Assembly (NCBI GenBank): GCA_014706385.1
Contig: JACGZH010000004.1
Coordinates: 1,240,001 to 1,304,000, forward strand
DNA: 64,000 nucleotides
Origin: Phaffia rhodozyma
Lineage: Eukaryota; Basidiomycota; Tremellomycetes; Cystofilobasidiales; Mrakiaceae
Reading direction: 5' to 3'
Position 1 is the first letter of the stretch, and each line of letters begins with the position of its first letter. Under the pieces are notes generated by a model. The model was given only the letters and a program-made list of their open reading frames with translations, was not told the DNA's origin and ran no database searches. The position numbers and the translations under genes are program-made. This document shows, one piece after another, positions 49,032-60,352 of the stretch.

Positions 49032-50366
49032 ATGGCAAGCACATCAGCTATTCAAAACACGTACTGTCGATATTGCGGAAAGGGGAGTCGAGAAGAAGGC
49101 CGAAACTTCCAAAAGTAGGTCGCACGGTTCATGGTGTATGGTATCAAACGCGTAATATGAGCTCATCATCCACGCTTTGGACGGTTGGATTGTCTTGTTT
49201 CCTAATTAGGTGTGGAGTCTGTTATGTGCCAGTATACTGTGGAAAGGTAGGCAGACTACTCTTTGTCTCTCTCGAACGAGGTTTGGTTGATTGCAAAATT
49301 TTGACTGATTGTACTTTCGCGTCATTTTGCTAGAAATGCCAAGTTGACCACTGGAAGAATGGTGAGGCTTGAGCACCAAGCCTATTCTTTTTTCACATTA
49401 CTCTCAGTCAGCGCTCACTCTTGTTCTCCCTATCTCGATAATCTCCTACTCCAGGACACAAAGCCGAATGTGAGAAAGCCAAGAAGATGAGGGAATCCGA
49501 GAGCTTAGGGAGCAACCAAGCCTCGGATGAAGTTCCGCTGGAAGGTTTGTCTCTGTTTCTCCATGCATTCTGAAACTATAAGCGTCAACAGGATTTGTAT
49601 ATTTCTTGACTGAGTTTTCCTCTGCGGATAAACCTGCACATTAGGTCTTCACGATTGGGAAGACGAGAATTCTAACAAGCTCTGGATTGCTGGACTCCAT
49701 GCACTTGGGTTGTACGACAAGTCTAACTGGAGTCGAATGGTATGAAGCGCCTCGTACTCTTTCGCTATGAAGTCGTCCACGCTCATATTCTGATAACGAA
49801 CTCGATTCTTATCGTCATGCGTGGGTATATCAGGATAACGAGGCGATCCTCGTTTCAGTCAGCTACGATGCTTCTCGTCCTAAGAAGTTCCAATACGAGT
49901 CCCTCATCACCGTCGCACCAGATAAGGTCTGTTTTATCTCGCTCTGCGTCGTGATCACCAACTCTATTGTTTTGTTCTTTCCAATCTGAAACAGCTCTCT
50001 GTCTTGTCCTCTCAAACCGTCTACTAGATGCAAGCCTTGATGCCTGTAGAGGCTGATCTCGATTTCTACAAGCAAAGGGATGATGCTAAGAAACAGTTGG
50101 CAAAGACACAGGGCGCAGGTGACGGAGCTGCCATCATGGTTGTCGTCTGCGGGTAGGTCCACCTCACTTGTCTTCTGCCTTATCTAGCTCTGCTTGTCTC
50201 TCTGTTCGTCTCCTCTCGACTATTTGCTAACATCTGCTTATTTTCGTTTGTACTTCACAGATCACACGCGTTGATCGCCGCGAGGATCTATTCTCAAGAC
50301 GTAATCAATTCTAAAAAGGACCCGAACTGGGAACGAAACTTGAAACGATTGTTCGATCGAGATTAG
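49032..50366 (+). CDS. MYND zinc-finger protein
   Basis: The start MASTSAIQNTYCRYCGKGS begins a MYND finger assembled from four short exons: CRYCGK, then KCGVCYVPVYCGK, then KCQVDHWKNG joined to HKAECEKAKK, giving the C-x2-C...C-x2-C...C-x3-C...H-x3-C zinc pattern of protein-interaction MYND domains. After a variable linker come LHDWEDENSNKLWIAGLHALGL, DNEAILVSVSYDASRPKKF, a helical PVEADLDFYKQRDDAKKQLA and the end SHALIAARIYSQDVIN...FDRD with stop at 50364. No SET or other catalytic domain is visible, so its role is probably as an adaptor, target unknown. The acceptor for the exon beginning DNEAILV follows TATATCAG. About 250 residues, eight or nine exons. Confidence 0.8.
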
Positions 50367-50487
50367 AATGGGGATAGAAGTTTAAACCGAATACCTAAAC
50401 AAATGATCACCAGTGTCGGAAATAAAAAAAGAGAGACAGCAATCATCGGATATGTCATCGTGGTATCATTAGAGGAAAAGGAAAAGA

Positions 50488-50501
50488 GGGGGGGGGGGGG
50501 G
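50488..50501. repeat. Homopolymeric G tract (14 G)
   Basis: An uninterrupted run of 14 G in the short gap between the MYND gene stop and the convergent UBE2S gene stop; length may vary between isolates or be a sequencing-error hotspot. Confidence 0.9.
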
Positions 50502-50695
50502 AAAGAAGAACAGACAAAAGTTGTTCAATAGGTATTTAGTGAGGAAGGGGGGTTAACACAAGATGTGACCTGGGATATAAGAGACACATCTCTATCCACA
50601 TCGAACACAGGGAGTGAGACGAAAACAAAGAAGAAGAAAACAAAAACAAAGAAGAACTGATGAACGGAAATCAGAATTACCATCCAAGGATTCTA

Positions 50696-52017
50696 TCAGA
50701 GTCTTTTCAACCCTCTTTTCGCGCCGGCCTTGGTCCCACCGGCCTTTCCCGCTCCACTACCAACAATCTTCACACCTGATCCTGCCAGCTGTGTTGACTC
50801 GGGTGCAACGACAGGAACGGTCGATCGTTCGACATTGACTGCTATCCCAGATTGAACCGGAAGGAGAGGGGTACCTAAAGGAGCTTGCGAGCTCTGCGAG
50901 GTGATCGTTGTCGATTTTGTTGGTTGCGCAAATTCTGTAGGTGGGTTCTGGAATTATATATACAGTCGAAAATGTTGAGTAAAGTGAAGTTAAAGAGGAA
51001 ATATTGAGAATGTGGAGACACACTTTAGGTGTCGCATGGATGGAGGTGAACAACCGAGCATGCTTGCAGCTTCGAAATTGAAATACAAGATAGGTAAGTA
51101 AACATCACCAGTGCACCCTTCGAGAACGGAGATATACTTACTAGTCTTCGTATGCCTCGAGAAGGAGTTTGCCTGCTTCTTCATCAAGCGCGGATTCTGG
51201 ATTAGGATAGATGAGAAGACATCGTATGACCTTAAGGATCAAGATGGAAAGCGATGCTTGTTTGTAAGTTATTCTCTGACCGACGTGGTGATAGTACAAG
51301 CATCACCCGTTGATAGGGTACATACACTTAGAATATGACTTTATAGGTAGAGTGACAGGATTTAAGGAGAAGAGATCAACGTTTTCGTTAGTATATGCAA
51401 GTATACAAGTAGGCCAAGACTATCCTATACGAACCTGATTCCAAACTCCGGCTTCCATCCTCTCTTCAGAGTGTCTACACAGATTTCACCCTGTTTCGAT
51501 ACGTTCGGATGGAATATTCTGGTGACAAAGGTACCTATCAGGAGTAACCAACATCAAACTCAGTTTAGATCCGTTTTTCTATGCCATAACTGGTACATAT
51601 TCTGAATGAGGTCACAAAGTCTCACATTTAGGAGGCTGACTAGGATATGTCGATCCGAATTCGAATTTGACTCGAAAGTAACCTCCTGTGTACGGGGTTC
51701 CGTCTTTGTATTGAACGAAACGCTTAAGGTCAGAACAAACGGATTAAGTTAAATCATCAAGCAAAGAGACACACTCACCAGGCCCTTGAACCCAAGCGGT
51801 GAACATGGTGATATCCTCTTCATCAACCACAACCCTGACTCCCTCCGGAGGTTCTTTTCTGAGTTGACCGAGCTCCTTAGCTATACGGCGAACGGAGGAT
51901 GCTGGAATGGAGTCTGTCTGTAAAGTTTAACACCAGTCACATCGTAAAAGACACATCAGAACCTTGAATGCAGGAGGTAGAGAGCTATCTGGATACAGAG
52001 TACAACACACTGACCAT
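50696..52017 (-). CDS. UBE2S: UBE2S-type ubiquitin-conjugating enzyme (E2)
   Basis: Ubiquitin-conjugating enzyme that in animals builds Lys11 chains with the anaphase-promoting complex. Exons join to [75 protein letters not shown], then the catalytic Cys in [40 protein letters not shown] and [20 protein letters not shown]. The NPESALNEEAGKLL block is typical of UBE2S. A Pro/Thr/Val-rich linker leads to [17 protein letters not shown] tail ending KRL at TGA 50696, recalling the C-terminal Leu/Arg tail that docks on the complex. The start is probably ATG 52015-52017 directly followed by an intron (GTCAGT); an in-frame ATG at 52071 would add 18 residues (MSRRFSQFF...), which homologues lack. Confidence 0.88.
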
Positions 52018-52772
52018 TTTGTAAGGTATGTTTAGCAGAACGTAGAAGAATTGGGAGAAGCGCCTAGACATGAATGGAATGTTGAGCGAACAAACCGAGA
52101 TATTTGATTGATATCAAATAAACGCGTCGTCCGAGACAACATAATATATTATCTCGCGTCTAGGGTCGAGATTGTGATTCCTCGTACGCGCGTTATCTTA
52201 TCATCGATGGGAAGAAGGTAGGCTCAACATCTTGACCAAGACTTCACGGGTATAGTGAGCGAGGTATTGAGGTCGATAGCCTCATGATACTCTGCTATGA
52301 ATTGTCTTTCTCGTCTTTGAGAGGAAAATCAGACAAAGATTCATGTTCTCCGTCGCCGAAAGAAAGTATTCATTTCGACCAGGTTATCCCTTTCCCTAAT
52401 CCCGGCCTCCACCGGCCTCCACTTTCCTCCACTTTCTCCACTATGTTTCAACCAAATCGTCCTAGATGCACCTTTAGGTATCTGGAAGATCGTCGGGTTG
52501 ATATTAGAGGTAGACAAATCAATCGCGGCGTCGGACATCGGGCATCGGGCATCGGTGACGTTTATCCATGGTCAATCCTTGGGGAAGTGTCGAGCCTAAC
52601 CCAGAGATGCTTTGAACAACATAAAAGAAAGCACTCTGCCACCATCTCATTGTTCATATCGTTTGCTTATACTTCTTATAACTCATACACTTATTCAAAA
52701 ACCCAAATCCAAACTTAAACCTCAACAAACTAAACTAGATCACTCAGTTCACCAAACTACCAATATACAATC
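52018..52772. promoter_or_regulatory. Divergent intergenic region
   Basis: About 755 bases upstream of both the UBE2S and the reductase genes. It contains small direct repeats (CCTCCAC units at 52408-52436; ATCGGGC units at 52537-52552) and, just before the reductase ATG, an A/C-rich leader. The + strand frame 52284-52718 has no motif support. Confidence 0.4.
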
Positions 52773-53663
52773 ATGAAGGTCTTCATTACTGGCGCATCCG
52801 GCCGGATGGGTACTCACATCATCCCTCATCTCATTACTCGTGGACACACCGTCACCGGCCTCGTTCGGTCCCCAGAGTCTGCCAAAAAGATCGAGGCACT
52901 TGGAGCAACTGCTGTAATGGGAACTCTGTCCGACAAGGATCTTCTTGTAAAGGAGGCCAAGAATTCCGATGGAGTCATCCACTGCGCGATGAACCACAAG
53001 ACGAACGACATGATGGCATCTTATCAAGAGGAAAAAGAGATCTTGGATCTCTTCGCCGATTCACTCGAAGGGACAAACAAGCCGATAATTATGAGCTCTG
53101 CAACTGGATTCTTGGATCTTGGATCGGACGAGACCTCAGTAGCCAGCAATGAACTTACTCCTAGAGCGGCGACCGAGACCAGTTTTTTGGGATACAAAAC
53201 ACGCGGCATCAGGCCAATCGCCGTTCGACTCGCGATAAACACCCACAGTCCAGACGAAATCCATCTGTTTGAGGCCATGCTCATTGGTACCGGCAGAAAG
53301 ACCGGATCAATCCCCTATATTCGAGATATCAGATGGTCAACTTGTAACGCGGAAGACGCCGGTCTTCTTTACGTCCTTGCGTTGGAAAAGGCCGAGCCAG
53401 GCACTGCTGTCCATGCTCTTCAAGACACCGTCGAGGTCAAGGTTATCGCCGAGGCGTTAGCAAAGAGATTAGGCCTCAAGACAAAGGAGGTCACCAAAGA
53501 TCAGGTTAATGAGATGAATCTTGGATGGTTGGGCAGTCTTCTACAGATGGATCAAGATGTCAGCACCATTTGGACAAGAAAGACTTTCGGATGGGAACCA
53601 AAGGGTCAGCGTTTGCTTGACGAGTTGGACTCAAGCGATGACGCTTATTTCGGAATAGCTTAA
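52773..53663 (+). CDS. Extended short-chain dehydrogenase/NAD(P)-binding reductase
   Basis: An intact single-exon gene of 296 codons. The start MKVFITGASGRMGTHIIPHL has the GxxGxxG nucleotide-binding loop of the NAD(P)-dependent epimerase/dehydratase (extended, atypical) SDR family; RSPESAKKIEALGATAVMG follows as the second strand, then VIHCAMNHKTNDM, IIMSSATGFLD and IRPIAVRLAINTHSP. The canonical YxxxK pair is not obvious, so it is closer to the atypical NmrA/YwnB-like or sugar-epimerase-like members; substrate unknown. It has no introns, in contrast to nearly every neighbour, which could mean recent retrocopy or acquisition from elsewhere. No targeting signal seen. Confident gene, uncertain role. 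Confidence 0.85.
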   Translation: MKVFITGASGRMGTHIIPHLITRGHTVTGLVRSPESAKKIEALGATAVMGTLSDKDLLVKEAKNSDGVIHCAMNHKTNDMMASYQEEKEILDLFADSLEGTNKPIIMSSATGFLDLGSDETSVASNELTPRAATETSFLGYKTRGIRPIAVRLAINTHSPDEIHLFEAMLIGTGRKTGSIPYIRDIRWSTCNAEDAGLLYVLALEKAEPGTAVHALQDTVEVKVIAEALAKRLGLKTKEVTKDQVNEMNLGWLGSLLQMDQDVSTIWTRKTFGWEPKGQRLLDELDSSDDAYFGIA

Positions 53664-53872
53664 GATGTTTATCAGTCGTGCTGTTGACTTGCTGTATGAA
53701 TTATCTATCTACAAGATACGAATGTCGCTTTATCTTCCTTACGAAGACTGAGACAATTTGAAAGATTGATTTGGCCGTAGTTGTTAGAGATTACTTTGGA
53801 TAAAAGATAATGTTTGTTCGTGATCTGATCAATCCCTCACAACCCTGATATCAACCTCCACTCTCTCACGGC

Positions 53873-56372
53873 ATGAGCACCTCTCAGCATGGTTACTTCA
53901 AGTACACAGATCTCATATTCAAGTTAGTTCAGTCCAGATCATAATTCCATCGATGTTGACGTTGTATCCTGACCCGGTTCTTCTTTCTCATCTGATAGCT
54001 ACTCTCCCAACGCTGGCGAACATGTTCGGTCTTTTCCCGTCCATAATTGCACCTCATCTGGTTCTGACTACATTAGCTCACTTGATCTGGTACTTACATG
54101 GATACAGGCCGAAGTACTCAAGGCATTCTTCTTCCATGAAAGCTTGACTGACCCAGGTTGCCCCTTAAGGAAAGCAGACCAGGATGGAATAGAGCTTTTC
54201 CTCGGTACATCATAATCACCATTTCTTCGTGTATGGCTGCTAGAGTCTAATGCCGCTTGAGTTGAAAAATATCTTGGTCTCGTTAGGCGAATGGACACCT
54301 CCAGGAAAGTCCGAGTCGTTCACAGAGAAGCACTTGCTATTTAGTACTGATCAGCTCGGTATGTTTGACTGTCTTCTTTTCACTGTTTGGTGATAGTGTA
54401 TAAGGAGACCGATCTGATATATTGTCTTCGTTCTTGTAGAATATATCCGATATTATCTTCTCAAAGTCGGCTACACTCACACACCTGTTTCTCTACCGCC
54501 TGTGGAGATGTTCCTTCACGATGATTCATTCAAATCCATAGTTCGTCTCTCAATATGTTTTATTGGTTTGACCATGCTGCAGCTCCTCTACATTGCTCAC
54601 CAAATTTTGTAGACCCCTACGATCATCTGTACGACTCAAGACTTTAGAAAAATTCGGAAGTCTAACGAAAAACATAATAAAGCCGCACGAAAAGGTAGAA
54701 CCCCTGGATCCCCTGGGGAGACACTAGGGAAGCAGTTTCCTTTGAGAGAGCTGCAGGCGGCTAGAGATTCATGGGCTTGGGCCGAGAAAGGCGTCGGTGC
54801 ATTTCTAAGTATTGACTTTGAGGTGGGTTTCCAATGCATTTGTCATATGAAACCATAGACGAGTTCTTCTGACTCTGTTCACGAATATGATGGAAGCTTA
54901 GAGTTATGAATTTGATCACAGCGTGAGTTCATGTAAGAAAATTCTTCATAGAAGCGTTAATTGTTGCTGATCATTGATCCTCCACTCACTACAGAAAGTC
55001 ACTGAATGGGGCTGGGCAGGCTCAAGGTTCATACCTCGAACAGATGAAACCAGCAGTTTCGCAGAAAAGATTGAGTCGTGAGTGTGCTTGCCGTACCTTT
55101 GCGCGATGAAAGTGAATCTAGACTGAAAGCGTACTCTCTTTGCGTCCATTTGATAGTGGTCATTTGATGTAAGTCAGTATCGCCGGAGCGTTTGAAAGTG
55201 AATAACATAGACTATATGCCAGCATTCAAGCTTCTGACACCGGTTTATTACTGTTCATCATCAAGTGCGGGAGAACATCTACATCTGCAAAACAAGGTCT
55301 ACGTAGCCGGGAACAGAGACGTAAGTGATGAGCATTGCGATCATTAATCCGAAAGCAGTTTTGTCTGATATCCTCTTCCTCTATGTCTTCAAAGCATTTT
55401 CTGTTTGGAGAATCAGAGATCATTCCTACATCAGCAGAGCTTCAAAGTAGATTGAAAGACCTTATCGAGAAATGGGAGGATTTTGCTAAAGCGTCAGGGG
55501 GACCTTTACACCTTGTTTGTCTTGTTTTCATCTCTCATATGTCTCCTCCGACTCTTGGCTTCGATACTCAACATTGGCATCCCAATTTCTTTCGAAGGTA
55601 TTTCACGATGCTTCCGCCGATCTCGCTTACTTCCAGACTTGCGGCATCAACACCGATCGGATTGCGAAACAGCTTGCGTTGTATTTGAGTAGAGAATCAG
55701 CGACTGGGTTGTCTCCCCGGGAAATTTTGACGGCCGACACGAAAGTGATGTACGATGGTTGTGTGATGGAGGTATGCTTCGTCATCTTCTCGAGTACTGT
55801 CTTTGCCCTGAAACGCTCAGATCTGATGCTTCAGATCATATCGGCTTTCTTGTTTATGGATACATCAGGCGAAAAGCACGACGAAGCAGAGGAACCTCAA
55901 GGTTATGTGTGAAGTCCGGCCCTTTCCTTTTGATATCCGTCTTTCAACTCTTTGTTCTGAGTACATACTTTCTGACAATCTTTTCAATTGTTTCTCCTTC
56001 GTTTGATAGGATCTTGGAATCCAACCTGATCGGTTGCATAACGCTGGAAACGACGCTTATGTGAGTCCAATCTGCTCCTCTCTCTTTCTCTTTTTGTTTG
56101 ATTAACTACAAAGCTAAAAACAATGTGTCCAATCACAAACGCAATTTTTTAATTCAGTTTACTCTCGAAGGATTCAAAGCAATGGCCAAATCCACAAATC
56201 CTGTCCAGTTGGTGAGTCCCAGAGATCCTGCTTTTCTGACGATTTCTTTTCTTTTCTTTCCTTTCATCATATTGTTCTAATAAAGTGTCTTGGTTCTGGG
56301 CTACCAATTGATGTAATTCAGATGTACAAAGAACCCTCGAAGGCTAAAGTGGAAGATTTCGAACTCATGTAA
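53873..56372 (+). CDS. Gfd2/YDR514C-like RNase-H-fold protein
   Basis: The start MSTSQHGYFKYTDLIFK at 53873 is followed by exons with LKAFFFHESLTDPG, LGEWTPPGKSESFTEKHLLF, YIRYYLLKVGYTHTPVSLPP, a coil with RKIRKSNEKHNKAARKG, then AFLSIDFESYEFDHSKVTEWG (Asp/Glu pair of an exonuclease-like fold), WAGSRFIPR, a long middle piece, LHLVFHDASADLAYF (Asp), VMCEDLGIQPDRLHNAGNDA and YFTLEGF near the stop. The order DxE...D...HxxxxD matches the DEDDh-type RNase-H fold found in the Gfd2/YDR514C C-terminal domain. Whether it has nuclease activity or only binds RNA is not known. A dozen introns; the piece between the first two exons (53925-54107) could not be joined with confidence. Ends TAA 56370. Confidence 0.75.
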
Positions 56373-56648
56373 GAATAAAAGCAACCGTCAACTACCTCCG
56401 ACAAGGTCTCTACTTCATTCTCGAACAACAGTCGCTTCTAAGGGAGAAGCTATTTTTCGTGGGCCGTGATGGTAGTCACGTGAAAGAAGATGAATGCATA
56501 TATAGAATTCGAATCTCTCGGGTGAGTCAGCCAGGAGATGCCTCCAAGTAGGAACAGAAGATCGAAAAGCTGGCTGTCAAAGAACATAAATGCAAGGGGA
56601 GTATGAAAAAGGAAGGGGGAACTATGTCTTCAGGTAGAGAAACGACCT

Positions 56649-59600
56649 CTACTGGACGGTTCGTCGCCATTTGATGTATGCCGTCAAGTTCTCGAAAGCC
56701 TCATCCGCTCTTGCTCGGAGTTCGGGGGTCTTTCGCTTGTCAATTCCTCTCGTCTGTTTCCCAGAAACAGACAGAAATGTTAGGCTCAAAAAACCTGATT
56801 GAGGCAAAAGAGAGACGCGATAACGAAAGAAGCAGAGATTAAGGAGGAAGAGGAAAGTAAAAAAAGATCACTTACGATCCCTCTGACCCTGCTTACACTC
56901 AACCTCAATTTCTCCAAGAATCCACCTTGCCTGAAGACAGCGTTATCCCAAGGAGCGTTTTCATCCGCATATACGTCGAAAATAGCGTTGAGAATGACGA
57001 CCGAAGATTCAGGGGATGGAGGAGTCGAAGAAGTAAGTTGATCGATTAGGAATGTTCCTATCGTCTGTGTAGCAAAATGAAAGTTAAGTGTCGATTAGAA
57101 GATAGAAATCAATTCTATGGACTCATGATAGTGAAAGGAGCCGAGGAAAAAAAGTACGAACTCGATTGATCTCGATCGTCTCGTCAGAGACATCAACATC
57201 TCTCAAAGCAATCCAGCCCAGTAAACCCATCAACCTACACCTCAACCCTTCCTTCGTCTTGCCTGTCTGTCCTGCAGCACTTATCATGAGTGTCACCTTC
57301 TCCTTCCCGACGCTTAACCCGCCTCGAGTGACCTGGGCGAGGCCCATCAAACAACCAGTACAGGCCTCCAGAAGCTCCGCTCGGATCTCTTGTCCTTTGA
57401 TTTCGACCACATCCGATCCGTTTGACGTCGATGGGGCGATCGCCAAAAGAAGCTGAAAGAGGTCGTCGAAGATCGGCTGGAAGGCCCGCCTGGTCTCTAA
57501 AAGGAACGACTGCCATTCGGGACTCGCATATAACGGGGATGTGGGGAGAGGGACGAAGAAGGAGATGGACAAAAACAGGTTGTTGAGCGCTTCAAGTGCA
57601 CGAAGATGAATCGTAGAGAGAAGAGCGGTTGTTGGTGGATGGGGAGATGGGGAGGATGTACCAGTCGAAGAGTTGATCGGTAGGAATGATAGCACCGTCG
57701 GTTTGGCCAACGTTAGTAACCGGTGAGGAAGGTTGAGAGGGCCGAGGAAGTTGAGAAGCAGGGGAGGAAGAGGGTTGGTGAAGTCCGAGCCAACATCAGC
57801 ATCGACTGTAAGAGCTTGTTGATCTCTGCCCTGCTCGATCAATTGTTCCACGTCCATTCCTCCAGCGCCAGTAGCATCTCCATCCTCATCGGCCATCATC
57901 TCCATATCTTCCGGCAACTCGTCATCATCATCCTCAGCGGTCACTTCTTCTTCTTCCTCATCATCATCCGAAGCCCCAGGAATTTTGGAGCAGATTCCCG
58001 TCCAGATTTCCAAGCCAATTTGGAGAGTCATCAATCGACCCTCGATAACCTCCAATCCAATCTCCTCCGCCGTCTTGTGGTCCGTCTTAGGATCTTTTAG
58101 CTGAGCAGCGACAGTCGCTGCGTCCGGCTGTTTGTTTTGTAAAGAAAATATGAACAAGATATCAGATTTGAATATCATGATATCGCTATTGACGGGTTAA
58201 TGCACTAAATGAAGACTCACAAGTTTAGAAGCTAGCTCCAAAGCTTGATCCGAGACGTCGGACAGGTTCAGGTTCAGAACTTCGTTCAAGAGGGGCACGA
58301 AAAGAGTCTTGTCCAAATCCTGAGCAGCGATAGGCAGAAGAGGAGGAAGAGGAGAAATGTGTCGGATGGTACCTGCAACCCGTCCAAAACAGATACAATA
58401 TGGTTGAGCATGGATTGTGTTTCAAGGGTTAAATTTGGGTATTCTACTTAAGAAAAAAAGAGAAACCAGAGACTGACCGGCAGCCAATACCTTCAACAAC
58501 AACTCTCCTTCCTTAGGCCCTTCACTAACACCATCCATATCAGTCTTGCCCTTTCCTTTTCGTGATTCATCTTCGGCCTTCCATCCATCCTTGACGACAT
58601 CAACCAAGGTGTTGATCCACGATCCATCCGAGCGCAGGTGCGTCGCCGCCGGAGGGTTATCGTCAGTCAACACATACAAGCATTGTGCTAAGAAAGGTCG
58701 AATAGACGTGTCAGACTTCAGGCGGTGGATAATAAAGAATACACATATGACCTACCGGCCGAAGTCACCAAGCTCAGGGGAAGCGAAGCCCGGGAGATGA
58801 GGAAAGATAGAAGGAAGGGAGTGAGGGTCAAGTTGTTAACAGCAGTTAGGGCTTTGTTGGATGTCTCGCTATACTTGTCAAACGTCCAGACATCAAGAAG
58901 AATAAGAAACGAATTTTCTCAAGTCAAGGGATTCAAGTGTAGGTTCTGCCTGACCTTAAGCACCACAGAATGGTGATCACGTTCTCAGCCAAATCGAACA
59001 CTAATTTTCGTTTCGTGATCTTTTCAAGGTCCTTCTTTGCGTCCAAAGGCTCTGAAGAGAAGATTGCATTGAGCGTTTGAGTGATCTAAGAGTAAACAAG
59101 TAAAGCGCGCGGAAGAGTTTGTCAGTTGTCAGTTATCAGTTGTAATAGCTGATGACATAGGGATCATATATAAGTCGACTTGCCTGTTGGATGAGGTTAG
59201 TCAAGGGAGAGAGGACGCCCTTATTGTAAACCTCAGCGCAAAGATCGTAACCTCCGTCGATACACAAATTCCTACATGTATAGAGTATACATGAGCGTCA
59301 GCAAATACATGTCGACATATTTGACACAGAGAAGACAATCCGCAAGCATTGTTCTTTAGTTGTAGATAAAGTACGTACCTAAGAGCTCCAGCAGCTTCAA
59401 CGACAACATCCTCAACCGAGTCTGTGAGTCGGGTGATTAACTCTCCAACCACGTTCTTACCCTGGAACAGTCGCCTGGTTCCCGGATCATTCTGGATTAG
59501 ATTCGTCACTGCCGCACATGCCCAGACTCGATCAGAGGCCTCTGGTGCGGAAAGCTGCAGGTATCAGAATTCAACAAATAAATCACACCATGTGTTCATT

Positions 59601-59829
59601 AATTGAGTAACAACGTCTCTCCACATGATCAGTATCAGATCGAGCACAATGTACAAATTGTTAGGCAAGTAGAACGAGCGAAACAAACCTTGGCGAGGAT
59701 AGGAAGCACCTGCTCCTGCTTGTCTTTGCTAGCTCCTGAAGCGAGTCCATGTTGGAGATGCGAGTCTGGTACTCGGACAGGGTTATGTCTAGCCTTGCTT
59801 GTCTTTTTCTTTTGCTGATGCTTGCCCAT
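56649..59829 (-). CDS. SYO1: Symportin 1 (ribosomal protein importer)
   Basis: HEAT/armadillo adaptor that co-imports Rpl5 (uL18) and Rpl11 (uL5) with 5S RNA assembly. The start MGKHQQKKKTSKARHNPVRV is a basic N-terminus (nuclear signal); then armadillo-type helices: RVWACAAVTNLIQ, VVGELITRLTDSVEDVVVEA, AGALRNLCIDGGYDLCAEVY, NKGVLSPLTNLIQQ, WINTLVDVVKDGW. A long acidic loop (DDDEEEEEVTAEDDDDELPE, near 57930) precedes the C-terminal HEAT repeats, as in characterised Syo1. The last exon ends FENLTAYIKWRRTVQ with stop at 56649. About eight introns; the largest exon spans 57160-58140. Divergent from prefoldin 3. Confidence 0.9.
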
Positions 59830-60352
59830 TCTTGATCCAAAAGTTGATTTGGTGGAGGGAATCAGTGGAAAGATTTCAAGTGATTGAATGAGGAACTTCA
59901 GTAAATCTTTGAGAGCTTATGTAAGCAGAAACTCTTTAAGTGTCTAGATAAGATTTCATCTACTGGCTGGTTGCTATAACCCAGCAAACTAGCGCGCAGA
60001 GACAATATGTACTCTTGCGCTCAAGAATGTCATTATTCTCCTGGAATGGTCAAGTCTGTTCAGGGAGTGTGATATCGGTTTGTGAAACCCCAGTCTTAAT
60101 ACACAATGGTTGGCAGGATGATCTACGAGAGATCGATTGTCAGTGACGTCCGAAATGTACAGACGCTCAGAAAGTTAGACAGTTGACTACAAAATTGATT
60201 ACAAGATCTCTCAAACTGATTACAGAAAGTACTACGAACGAGTTACACAAAGAGCACACTCAGCTGCATCATCTCTGTTAACATCGTCTATCCATCTGTG
60301 CTGATCAGCATACACCTCGAGCAGACTTCATCGCATATACCTTATCAAAATC
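59830..60352. promoter_or_regulatory. Divergent intergenic region (SYO1 / prefoldin 3)
   Basis: A 523-base head-to-head gap that must hold both promoters. No gene or clear element is visible; the last 60 bases before the prefoldin start look like an ordinary 5' leader. Confidence 0.35.

Noticed and set aside
52284..52718. + strand frame of 144 codons upstream of the reductase
   Set aside because: No motif, contains small direct repeats, and is probably 5' untranslated or promoter sequence.
56449..56540. Possible tRNA-like B box (TTCGAATC) near 56505
   Set aside because: No matching A box or cloverleaf arms could be formed around it.
57723..58100. + strand frame of 125 codons
   Set aside because: Antisense to the acidic loop of SYO1; the Ile/Ser/Leu-rich text mirrors Asp/Glu codons.
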